Assembly: GCA_949752735.1 (NCBI GenBank)
Contig: OX457041.1
Span: forward strand, 27,794,900 to 27,858,899
Direction of reading: 5' to 3'
DNA: 64,000 nucleotides
Origin: Lumbricus terrestris
Lineage: Eukaryota; Annelida; Clitellata; Crassiclitellata; Lumbricidae
Part shown: piece by piece, positions 20,082-27,917 of the stretch
Position numbering within the stretch: position 1 is the first letter of the stretch
Layout: each line of letters begins with the position of its first letter
Notes under the pieces: generated by a model
The model's database searches: none
Told to the model about the DNA's origin: nothing
What the model saw: the letters and a program-made list of their open reading frames with translations, nothing else
Made by a program: the position numbers and the translations under genes

Positions 20082-20825
20082 ATGGAATACGACGGCATTA
20101 AAATAACACAATCACTCTATCCGAAGCTTCCATCGGCACCGGAAGGAGAAATACATATCGTCACAGGGTCGGCGCAAACGTATCGACTTCAAAAGATTGG
20201 CGAAATTAAGAAGGAAATCGAGCAAGAACGCGACAAAAGAGCAGCGTTGAGTAAAAAGTACCATAGAAGTGTAAGCGTAATCAGCTCAGTAGGCAGCGCC
20301 CTCGTAGTGGTTGGGACGGGGCTCGGCGCTGCAGGAATCGGAGTATTATCCACTATAATCGCTGCACCCATCGTTATTGCTATGGAAGGAGTGGGAATGA
20401 GTATGGGGTTGCTAGGTTTAATCGGTGTCTATATCAGTAAGAAGCTTGCGTTGAAGGGTGAGAAGCATGAAAAGATCAAAACGCTAGCCGATGCGAAACT
20501 CAACACGATCAGCGACCATATTTCAAAAGCTCTCATGGATGATAACATTTCAAACGAGGAATATTCCCTGATTCTGAGCGAGATTGAAAAATTCAACGGC
20601 ATGAAAGAAGAAATTAGGAGTAATATCAAAGTTGCGATCGACGCGATGGACGAGGTGACGAAACAATCACTCATCGATCGTGGAAAAGATGAAGCCCGGC
20701 AGTACTTTCAATCTATGTTTGAGAAAAAAAAAAGACTAACGCAAACATACGTGAAAACATGTAGACGTATGTTGTTACGTCTGGAAATACGTCTAACATT
20801 CGCAAACATACGTGAAAACATGTAG
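20082..20825 (+). CDS. Polinton hypothetical protein with hydrophobic hairpin
   Basis: 247 residues. A coiled-coil-like N terminus leads into a long hydrophobic region (VGTGLGAAGIGVLSTIIAAP then MGLLGLIGVYISKK). A helical C-terminal domain follows (KLNTISDHISKALMDDNISN). The C-terminal domain is shared with the small gene at 20908. The last about 25 codons run into the first copy of a direct repeat, so the original C terminus may have been altered. Probably a virion or membrane protein; function unknown. Confidence 0.7.
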   Translation: MEYDGIKITQSLYPKLPSAPEGEIHIVTGSAQTYRLQKIGEIKKEIEQERDKRAALSKKYHRSVSVISSVGSALVVVGTGLGAAGIGVLSTIIAAPIVIAMEGVGMSMGLLGLIGVYISKKLALKGEKHEKIKTLADAKLNTISDHISKALMDDNISNEEYSLILSEIEKFNGMKEEIRSNIKVAIDAMDEVTKQSLIDRGKDEARQYFQSMFEKKKRLTQTYVKTCRRMLLRLEIRLTFANIRENM

Positions 20826-20881
20826 ACGTATGTTGTTACGTTGGGAAATACGTCCAACTTATGTTTTTCACACGTCCAAAA
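20735..20881 (+). repeat. direct repeat copies 1 and 2
   Basis: Two tandem copies of a unit of about 70-80 bp containing CATACGTGAAAACATGTAGA then CGTATGTTGTTACG and AAATACGTC. Each unit has an internal imperfect hairpin (ACATACGT ... ACGTATGT). A third copy is at about 21310-21400. Confidence 0.9.
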
Positions 20882-20907
20882 ACATTATATTTTTTTACTT
20901 ACTTAAA

Positions 20908-21285
20908 ATGTCGTTTCAAAAAATAACCGATCCCGCAAAAAGAGCCGATTTCGTTGTAGAAAATCTGAAAATAATCGATGAACATAATCAACAAATTTTA
21001 TGGGGTTTAATAGGTGATTCGGAGATGGGAAGTTTAATCGACAGCTATAAAAATCAGATGATGAAAGCTGAGATGTATGAAGAAATCAAAACGCAAGCTG
21101 TTGCGAAACTCAACACGATCAGCGACTATATTATAAAAGCTCTCGTGGATGATATCATTTCAGTTGAGGAATATTATCTGATTCTAAGCGATATTAAAGA
21201 AATTTGGGGCAATAAGATTACAACCATAGCGGAATCGTTACGCAATCAAGGAATAAGTCAGGAGGTACTTGCAATCTATGTTTGA
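20908..21285 (+). CDS. chimeric duplicate gene
   Basis: Starts at ATG 20908 after ACTTAAA. The first about 20 residues (MSFQKITDPAKRADFVVENL) copy the N terminus of the gene at 21429 (MSFYKITDPAKRDLIVAEYL). The rest (KLNTISDYIIKALVDDIIS) copies the C-terminal domain of the gene at 20082. It sits exactly between direct-repeat copies 2 and 3. It looks like a fusion made by unequal recombination. Its frame is intact, so it may be expressed; function unknown. Confidence 0.65.
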   Translation: MSFQKITDPAKRADFVVENLKIIDEHNQQILWGLIGDSEMGSLIDSYKNQMMKAEMYEEIKTQAVAKLNTISDYIIKALVDDIISVEEYYLILSDIKEIWGNKITTIAESLRNQGISQEVLAIYV

Positions 21286-21309
21286 GAAAAATAACGAATC
21301 TATCAAAAA

Positions 21310-21400
21310 AAGACTAACATACGTGAAAACATGTAGACGTATGTTGTTACTTCGGGAAATACGTCCAACTTATGTTTTTTTCACACGTCCAAAAATACGT
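21310..21400 (+). repeat. direct repeat copy 3
   Basis: Repeats the CATACGTGAAAACATGTAGA unit, then AAATACGTCCAACTTATG and CACACGTCCAAAAA, as in copies 1 and 2. It lies just before the gene at 21429. Confidence 0.9.
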
Positions 21401-21428
21401 CTGAAAACATTATATTCCTAATTTTAAA

Positions 21429-22325
21429 ATGTCGTTTTATAAAATAACCGACCCAGCGAAAAGAGACCTTATCGTTGCTGAATATCTGAAAACAAAGCAG
21501 AATATTAGACAACAAAATTTATCGGAGAAATTAGGTGATTCAGGACTGCAGCAAGATTTAACCAAGTTCTTCAAACCTATCGTCGATTCCCAATCCGCAA
21601 TTTCCAAAGAGCAAAATGTCTTATTGTCTGCGATCAACCAAAATTCGGTAGCTACTTCAAATGCGCTACAAGCACTTCCTTCGTTACAGGGTCTTCAATT
21701 TCCTCAGCGTCCGGCGATAGAAGCGTATAGCTCCGATCCGACCGAGGATATCAGAACCCTGTATTTAGGAGATATGGCGACAAAGTACCTTCGTCAATAC
21801 GCCTCTGATAAAAAAATCGCCGACACGACGTTCGGAATAAAAGAAAAAAATGGGCAATTCTATATCGGTGACACTCCGATTTCGATTCAAGGAGATGACG
21901 TGACGGTTGTAAATAAGACTTACACAGGAACACCGGGACTTTGGGAGTTGTTGACGATGAAAGAACCGAACGCCACGATATACGATGATAATGACAAGAC
22001 CGATTACGCTGAAATTCTGTACGCGACGAATGCTATAGCACAGGAAAAAAATCCTAACAGACCTAGATCATCTGTGGGTGCCAAATGGAAAATTGTCCAA
22101 CCGATATGGGAAAATAGGCCCCGCAGTACAGTAGGTAAAGGTGTCGACGTAATCGTCATCTCCGAAGACCCAAATGTATTAGTGAAACGGCTAGATTTAT
22201 TAGTTAACGGCTTCAACGTGGGTAACACCGGAGTAAGAAACGAGCTCGTATCGATATGCGACGCGCTACTTCGACAAGGAGTGATGAACAAGGATACTTA
22301 CAAAAATTTAATGTCGATATTATAA
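21429..22325 (+). CDS. conserved Polinton structural protein (PY-like)
   Basis: 298 residues, starting at ATTTTAAAATG. A coiled-coil-like N-terminal third (MSFYKITDPAKR..., QSAISKEQNVLLSAINQ) is followed by a globular part with the TGTPGLWELL motif, a YAEILYATNAI segment and WKIVQPIW. These elements recur in Polinton proteins of the virion block. The C terminus (GNTGVRNELVSICDALLRQG) is helical. Probably a capsid-associated protein; precise role not known to me. Confidence 0.7.
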   Translation: MSFYKITDPAKRDLIVAEYLKTKQNIRQQNLSEKLGDSGLQQDLTKFFKPIVDSQSAISKEQNVLLSAINQNSVATSNALQALPSLQGLQFPQRPAIEAYSSDPTEDIRTLYLGDMATKYLRQYASDKKIADTTFGIKEKNGQFYIGDTPISIQGDDVTVVNKTYTGTPGLWELLTMKEPNATIYDDNDKTDYAEILYATNAIAQEKNPNRPRSSVGAKWKIVQPIWENRPRSTVGKGVDVIVISEDPNVLVKRLDLLVNGFNVGNTGVRNELVSICDALLRQGVMNKDTYKNLMSIL

Positions 22326-22326
22326 A

Positions 22327-22746
22327 ATGATGATCAATAATAGAATGAGTTACAGGAGGCGATACGTTATCGGTGGATCTGGTATAGTTGATGCTATTTC
22401 AGGATTTTTCAAAAGACTAGTCACATCGAATGCCGCCAACCAGCTAGCAGCGAGAGCTCTTAGTGCTAGCAAAGACGTGGCGATAGAAATTGGGAAAAAG
22501 GCTATCGATGTTGGGAAAACAGCTGCAACCGACGCGGGTAAACGATTAGTGCAGAAAGCAGCGGTAAAACTGTTGGCTGCTCCAAAGAAACAGGTTACGC
22601 AGGAAACTCGAGATATTCTTGCTCGACTTAGTAGCATCGGAGCGAATCCGGAGAGCGCTAATATTAATAATCTGATGATGGGGAATGGCATATTGATCCA
22701 AGATTTAGTGCGTAAGCGAAACGGTGCGGGAATGAAGGTCGTGTAA
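22327..22746 (+). CDS. basic virion protein with amphipathic N terminus
   Basis: 139 residues, starting one base after the previous stop codon in ATTATAAAATG. Gly-rich GGSGIVDAISGFFKRLVTSN could form an amphipathic helix like the membrane-lytic segment of adenovirus pVI. The middle is Ala/Lys-rich (KKAIDVGKTAATDAGKRLV), and the tail is basic. It lies directly before the major capsid gene, as pVI does in adenoviruses. The analogy is inferred. Confidence 0.6.
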   Translation: MMINNRMSYRRRYVIGGSGIVDAISGFFKRLVTSNAANQLAARALSASKDVAIEIGKKAIDVGKTAATDAGKRLVQKAAVKLLAAPKKQVTQETRDILARLSSIGANPESANINNLMMGNGILIQDLVRKRNGAGMKVV

Positions 22747-22769
22747 AAAAAATATTATTCTACAATAAA

Positions 22770-24062
22770 ATGATGTCTGATATTCTAAGATTAACCGATG
22801 AACCTCTGATTGATGTGTCTATCGAGAGCTACGAATGGCAACAGTATAACCCGATATCGGGATCGCAAATAAACACCCCGTCGAATATTACAATTACCAT
22901 CGAAAGTCAAAGTATTTACTGCCATCCAGCGGAATCTTATCTATTATTCGAGGGTAGATTGACGAAGGCGGACAACCTCAACACCGCGTACGCTTATGAC
23001 GATGCTGTAACCCTTACGAATAATGGACTTATGCATCTATTCCAACAAATTTCGTACAAAATGTCGAACCAAGAAATTGAAACGATATCTAACCCAGGCC
23101 AGGCAACGACGATGTTCGGTTTACTCAAATACCCAAATGATTTTCAACTGGCACAAGGGTTAAATCAGCTGTGGTACAAGGACAGTGGCAGGACGGCTGT
23201 TATCGCGGATAACCAAGGTTTCAGCATTCGACAGTCATATCTAATTCAAAAACCGGGGGTAAAAGGCACGTTTAGCTTTATCGTTCCGTTGAAACATATT
23301 TTTGGATTTTGTGAAGATTACAACAAGGTTGTTTATGGTGTGAGACATGAGCTAATTCTTACTCGTAAAGCCGACGATGACGCAATTTTTAGACACGCTG
23401 ATGCGGATGCTGGGAAAGTCGTACTTGATAAAATCTCGTGGTTTATGCCTCATGTTATACCATCTCTTATGGAGGACCACCAATTGAACAAAACGATCGC
23501 GTCGAAAGCAACGTTCCTAGTTGGATACAGGGCTCGCCAATGCGATGTTACAGTCGTCCATCCGTCGACTAGTTTTGAATGGAAACTTGGCGTCAAGTCA
23601 TCTCCTGAACAACCTAGATACGTCATAATTGGATTTCAAACCAATCGAGATGGCAACCAGGAACGTAACCCATCGATTTTCGATCATTGCAATCTGACTA
23701 ACATGTACGTGATGATGAATACAACCCGATACCCAGCCTGCGACTACTACCTATCATTCCCGAATCAGCAATTCTCGCGAGCGTACAGAGCAGCGGCTAC
23801 GTTTAGCGAAAAATTCTACGGAATGGATGAAAAGTTAAAGCAAAGCAATATCACACCGGTAGATTTCAAAGAGCTGTACCCGATTATGGTGTTTGATATG
23901 AGCAGGCAACCCGAGCGTCTGAAGTCCTCGGCAGTCGATATCCAGATCAGAGGTACTTTTAGTGTGGCGCCTCCTGTTGGGACGAAAGCGTACGCGGTGG
24001 TTATTTATGACAAGTTATTCAATTTTCAATCGGATGGTGACAAAATAGGTAATATCTACTAA
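22770..24062 (+). CDS. double-jelly-roll major capsid protein
   Basis: 430 residues, preceded by ACAATAAAATG. Beta-rich throughout with family features: ITIESQSIYCHPAESYLLFEG early, GTFSFIVPLKHIFGF in the middle and KAYAVVIYDKLFNF at the end. Length and position fit the hexon-type capsid protein of Polintons and adintoviruses, which trimerises into pseudo-hexameric capsomers. It ends the rightward block and faces the fibre genes tail to tail with 36 bp between stops. Confidence 0.85.
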   Translation: MMSDILRLTDEPLIDVSIESYEWQQYNPISGSQINTPSNITITIESQSIYCHPAESYLLFEGRLTKADNLNTAYAYDDAVTLTNNGLMHLFQQISYKMSNQEIETISNPGQATTMFGLLKYPNDFQLAQGLNQLWYKDSGRTAVIADNQGFSIRQSYLIQKPGVKGTFSFIVPLKHIFGFCEDYNKVVYGVRHELILTRKADDDAIFRHADADAGKVVLDKISWFMPHVIPSLMEDHQLNKTIASKATFLVGYRARQCDVTVVHPSTSFEWKLGVKSSPEQPRYVIIGFQTNRDGNQERNPSIFDHCNLTNMYVMMNTTRYPACDYYLSFPNQQFSRAYRAAATFSEKFYGMDEKLKQSNITPVDFKELYPIMVFDMSRQPERLKSSAVDIQIRGTFSVAPPVGTKAYAVVIYDKLFNFQSDGDKIGNIY

Positions 24063-24098
24063 ATTGTGTAAATTCAAAACTAAATGTGGTTTCGAATT

Positions 24099-24725
24099 TT
24101 AAGGTCGTAAGTACGCCGCTGAAAAATCCCTGCCTAATATGACTACAGAGGCGTTCGCTTCAGCAAATATCTCGAGGTATTCGGTATTTGTTAAGTAAAC
24201 TACGGTATTGCCCGTTGCGTTAATATACAATCCAACAACGCCTCCCCCACCAGCAATCTGCATGTACAAGGTTCCATTTTTGTATAGGAAAACGTTACCG
24301 TAATTTTTTGTTATGTCGTCCTGAAATTCAACATAAGCGGAAACGATGTAATATCCAGCTTTCTGGGGGAAGAAACGGCTCGAACTGGTGATGAAACAAT
24401 TATCAGTATCAAATCTTGTTGTATTAAATAATACTTTTGTGTGAATTATACCAGGAATACCTTGAAATTTAGGATCGGAATTGTAAGCACTAAACGCTGG
24501 ACCAAATGCAGTTGAATGTATGTAATTCTTTGTAGCCGCGTCTTGAAGATCGGAAGGATCTGCCACATTAATCAGCTTCTTGGAACCCAAGTCGATATTT
24601 TCCACCGCTGCGTTCGCTCCATCTCGTCTTAGAAAAGTATTGTTGATTTGAGGATATGTGACACCACCCGCTTCTACCCGTGATGCCGATCCACCATCCA
24701 TTTGTCCAAAAATGTTAACAGGCAT
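24099..24725 (-). CDS. fibre-like protein, paralogue 1
   Basis: 208 residues from the ATG at 24725 (TAATAAAATGCC). The N terminus MPVNIFGQM is shared by all three paralogues and may be the capsid anchor. A shaft-like segment with NNTFLRRDGANA and LINVADPSDLQDAATKNYIH follows, a pattern typical of phage tail fibres (ADP..QDAATK.Y). A C-terminal jelly-roll-like head (FFPQKAGYYIVSAYVEF, LYKNGTLYMQ, YLEIF) resembles C1q/TNF-type domains and ends FSAAYLRP. Inferred receptor-binding spike. Open sequence to 24812 upstream is the tail of the next gene. Confidence 0.75.
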   Translation of the reverse strand: MPVNIFGQMDGGSASRVEAGGVTYPQINNTFLRRDGANAAVENIDLGSKKLINVADPSDLQDAATKNYIHSTAFGPAFSAYNSDPKFQGIPGIIHTKVLFNTTRFDTDNCFITSSSRFFPQKAGYYIVSAYVEFQDDITKNYGNVFLYKNGTLYMQIAGGGGVVGLYINATGNTVVYLTNTEYLEIFAEANASVVILGRDFSAAYLRP

Positions 24726-24771
24726 TTTATTATACGATGATATTTTTACTTTCCTGTCGATTTGGTAGAAT

Positions 24772-25521
24772 TTAGGGTCGTAAGTACGCAGCTGAAAAGT
24801 CAAAGACCCCAATGTTTGCGTCTACGTTTGTCATAGCAATTAGCTCGAGGTAGTCGGTGTTATTTAATCGAACTAGACAAGTACCCGATACATTATTATT
24901 CGCTCCAGCCGTACCTCCACCACCGTAATCACCACCACCACCAGGCATCCTCATGTACAACATCCCATTTTTGGATAAGGAAACAGCACCGGCAGTTCTT
25001 GCATTATCGGCGCGAAATTCCACAAACACCGAAACCATATAAAATCCGGCTTTCTGAGGAAAGAATCGTTTCGAATTGATGAAACAATTATCCGGGTCGA
25101 ATCTTTCTCTCGAGAAATTTAGTGTCGTGACGGTGTTAGCGGGGATAGCCTGGGCACTGGAGCCGTAAGCACTAAACGTCGGGCCAAAGTTGGTCTTTAT
25201 GAGTCTAGATACTGCTGAAGCAATTTGTTCGTCGACATATTTTTTATTAGTCAAATGATTATCGTTGGATGGAATGCCAGGGTGATTCGTTATCAAATCC
25301 ACACCTTGTCCGTAACTTAGAGCCTCATCCATTCCGCAATCCGGATTATTCGTTATAGGTAGGCCTATGATGCAGTAGCCATTCATATTTAGTTCTCCAG
25401 TAGCCGGATTCGTTCCATCTCGTCTTAGAAAAGTATTGCCGGCTGTGGAAAATGTGGTACCACCCGCGGCTACCTGTGGTGTTGATTTAACACCCATTCT
25501 TCCAAATATATCGATAGGCAT
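24772..25521 (-). CDS. fibre-like protein, paralogue 2
   Basis: 249 residues, start MPIDIFGRM at 25521 in TATATAAAATGCC. Same plan: NTFLRRDGTNPATGELNMNG shaft, a longer linker with LTNKKYVDEQIASAVS, then the head FFPQKAGFYMVSVFVEF. A glycine-rich insertion (PGGGGDYGGGGTAG) sits within the head where the paralogues are shorter. It ends FSAAYLRP. The insertion and longer stalk suggest diversified binding. Confidence 0.75.
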   Translation of the reverse strand: MPIDIFGRMGVKSTPQVAAGGTTFSTAGNTFLRRDGTNPATGELNMNGYCIIGLPITNNPDCGMDEALSYGQGVDLITNHPGIPSNDNHLTNKKYVDEQIASAVSRLIKTNFGPTFSAYGSSAQAIPANTVTTLNFSRERFDPDNCFINSKRFFPQKAGFYMVSVFVEFRADNARTAGAVSLSKNGMLYMRMPGGGGDYGGGGTAGANNNVSGTCLVRLNNTDYLELIAMTNVDANIGVFDFSAAYLRP

Positions 25522-25552
25522 TTTATATAATTAAGATTATTTTTTTCAGTCG

Positions 25553-26194
25553 CTATGGTCGTAAAAATGCGATGGAAAAGTCTCTCGCCATTATGTTTGT
25601 TTTGATGGTCGAATAAACACCTATCTCGAGATAATCGGTTTCGGTTAGAAAAACTAAGGTACTACCTGTTGCCACCAAATCCCCTCCACCTGAAATTTGC
25701 ATGTACACCCCGTCATTTTTATACAGGTAGAAGAAACTACCGGCAATAATACCGGGGTCTCGGTTAACAAAATCTACATACATCGAAACGATATAACAAC
25801 CGGCTTTACCAGGGGTGAAACGAGTCAGCCTCGTACTGTTGACACCACCTCTTTTGAATCTTACTATATCGAAAGAAACTCTTGTGAAAGTACTAGCGTC
25901 TATGCTTTGCGTAGCTGAAGAGTAAGCGCTAATCGTGGGCCCTATTGCATCGATGTATTTCGTTATTAAATCCATAACCTGTCCTCGACTTAGAGCCTCA
26001 TCCATTCCCGCTTCCGAAGTATTCGTTGTAGGTAGACCTTTTATCACGCGGCCATTCATATCTAGATCTCCTGTAACAGGGTTCACCCCATTTCGTCTTA
26101 TAAAAGTATTGTCGGCTTGGGATGATGTGATGCCGCCTGATATTACTCGTGGCGCTGATTCGCTAACCATTTGTCCAAATATGTTTACAGGCAT
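25553..26194 (-). CDS. fibre-like protein, paralogue 3
   Basis: 213 residues, start MPVNIFGQM at 26194 (TAATAAAATGCC). Shaft NTFIRRNGVNPVTGDLDMNG and MDEALSRGQVMDLI, head FTPGKAGCYIVSMYVDF, ending FSIAFLRP. It is the most divergent head of the three. It lies beside the protease gene. Confidence 0.75.
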   Translation of the reverse strand: MPVNIFGQMVSESAPRVISGGITSSQADNTFIRRNGVNPVTGDLDMNGRVIKGLPTTNTSEAGMDEALSRGQVMDLITKYIDAIGPTISAYSSATQSIDASTFTRVSFDIVRFKRGGVNSTRLTRFTPGKAGCYIVSMYVDFVNRDPGIIAGSFFYLYKNDGVYMQISGGGDLVATGSTLVFLTETDYLEIGVYSTIKTNIMARDFSIAFLRP

Positions 26195-26198
26195 TTTA

Positions 26199-26633
26199 TT
26201 AGTATAAATTATTTATAACGTCTTGAAATTTACAACCGTCTGACACAGTCTTTTTTAGGACGTATAGGCAAAGATGACCGCAAAAGACTTCGCCATCGGG
26301 TTGAACACGTTCGCTGTTGTAGTAGACGGGGCTGCGTAAATACTTTAACAATTCGGTAGGAGGAGGTAGGCCGTAGCTGTCAAAATATATTTTATCCTTG
26401 CCATTCTTTAAAAAACAGCACCAATGGGTCCCGGATCCCTTCGAGTCGTCTAAGTTCAATATCCCACACTCGTTTCGCCTAGGTTTTTTTGGTAATTCAT
26501 CTCGAAGAAACACGCCACGGAAGTTTGGGATATTTAGTTTTTTTGCCGCATCGATCAACTGTATGTTTGAAAGTGGAGAATTAGGGAGAACTACACCTTC
26601 AACGTTTATGTTTTTGTATGTCTCAAAGCTCAT
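26199..26633 (-). CDS. adenain-like maturation protease
   Basis: 144 residues. Cysteine protease of the adenovirus C5 (Ulp1-like) clan. The catalytic order is His70 (GSGTHWCCF), Asp85 (IYFDSYGLPPP), Gln111 (RVQP) and Cys118 (VFCGHLCLYV). It would cleave capsid and core precursors during maturation. The length is shorter than adenovirus protease but typical of Polinton copies. Four bases separate it from the fibre gene. Confidence 0.9.
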   Translation of the reverse strand: MSFETYKNINVEGVVLPNSPLSNIQLIDAAKKLNIPNFRGVFLRDELPKKPRRNECGILNLDDSKGSGTHWCCFLKNGKDKIYFDSYGLPPPTELLKYLRSPVYYNSERVQPDGEVFCGHLCLYVLKKTVSDGCKFQDVINNLY

Positions 26634-26637
26634 TTTT

Positions 26638-27429
26638 TTATATTTCGCTTAAATATTTTATAAAATCATACGCTTTTTCCCTCTGCTCTATTTTGTTCGC
26701 TTTTTCTATATTTTTTTCCAATAGTACCGGGCAAATATTCATCCAATTCACAGCTTTATCAAGTTCTTTTTCATCTGACAAGTCGAACGATGATATTGGT
26801 GAAACAAAATCGAGATGCCAAACCGAGCCGTTATTGTCCATATTCATACCCTCTTCAAACTGGAACTCGATCCATTTCGTAAATGTTTTAAGGCCGATAC
26901 CGAGTTTACTTTTGAGACATTCTGGGATTTACATTTCACATTTTAGGTCTGTCATTTTATCACGCCGTTGGGCTAGATAATAATTATGTCTACAATTTTT
27001 GCATACATTAGCATATCCGTCTTTTTGGAATCGATTTTTATCGTATTCAGATATGTTCTTCTCTATTTTGCAGCCGCTACAAACTTTTCTTTCCTTCGTT
27101 TCTCTGTTCTCTAGCATTGCATATTTATGTGAACGCTCCTTTGCTTTGGTATTATGACACGTTTTACAGCTCGTATAAATTCCGTTCCTTTTTGTTTTAT
27201 CTTTATGAAATTCGTTAAAACTTTTTTCAATCTTACAGCAGCAGCAAACTTTTTTGTTTTTTGTTTCCCCCACTTCAAGCTCTGAGTATTTTTGTCTAAG
27301 TTCCTTCGTTTTGATAATAACACACTTTTTACAAGAAGCAAAATAGCCGCTCTTATTACGTTTGTTTTTGTAAAATTCAGTTAAGCTTTTCTCCATTTTG
27401 CATCTGGTGCATACAATTGAGTCTGTCAT
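26638..27429 (-). pseudogene. zinc-finger/HNH protein broken by an in-frame stop
   Basis: The N-terminal 166 codons (26929-27429) hold three copies of a CxxCxxEK...C..C zinc motif (for example CTRCKMEKSLTEFY, CCCCKIEKSFNEFH, CSGCKIEKNISEYD). A TAA at 26929-26931 ends them. The same frame then continues without another stop to 26638 with an HNH-type region (SVWHLDFVSPISSF). In the neighbouring paralogue the equivalent is HLDHVLPISSF, so the second catalytic His is Phe here. The nuclease half is probably dead, while the zinc-finger half may persist as a short protein. Confidence 0.7.
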
Positions 27430-27453
27430 TTTATATTAGGATATTTTTTTTCT

Positions 27454-27894
27454 TTAGCCTAAGTCGTTTTCATCTAAATGTTTCAAAAAATAATCCGCTT
27501 TTACTTGCTGCATTAGATATAGCCAGGGATCGATTTTGTTCGATTTTTGCATATTTTTTACCGACAGTAGCGGGTGAATATTTTTCCAATTCATAGCTTT
27601 AACAAGTTCTTCTCCATCTAGCAAATTGAATGATGATATTGGTAGAACGTGATCGAGGTGCCAAAGCGAACCGTAATTTTGCATAACCATACCTTCTTCG
27701 AGTTGAAATTCAATCCATGTTGTAAACTGTTCAAAGTTAATGCCTAAAATGTTAGCACACCACGTATTTCTGGCGCGGTTTGATATACATTCTTTACACT
27801 CATTAAGTCTATTTTTTCCATGTCGAATAAAACGGGAATATTCTATCATATTTTTTTCTTTCTTACACCAAGTACAAACTTTTGAGAGATTCAT
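27454..27894 (-). CDS. HNH endonuclease-like protein with zinc motif
   Basis: 146 residues, start in AATGTAAAATGAA. One N-terminal zinc motif (CTWCKKEKNMIEYS ... CKEC), then an HNH-type core LWHLDHVLPISSFNL with N-x-NIHPL downstream. It is intact, unlike the adjacent relative. Related zinc/HNH proteins occur in phages and large DNA viruses; here it could be a replication/recombination nuclease or a selfish homing gene. Confidence 0.7.
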   Translation of the reverse strand: MNLSKVCTWCKKEKNMIEYSRFIRHGKNRLNECKECISNRARNTWCANILGINFEQFTTWIEFQLEEGMVMQNYGSLWHLDHVLPISSFNLLDGEELVKAMNWKNIHPLLSVKNMQKSNKIDPWLYLMQQVKADYFLKHLDENDLG

Positions 27895-27917
27895 TTTACA
27901 TTATTATTATTTAATTT

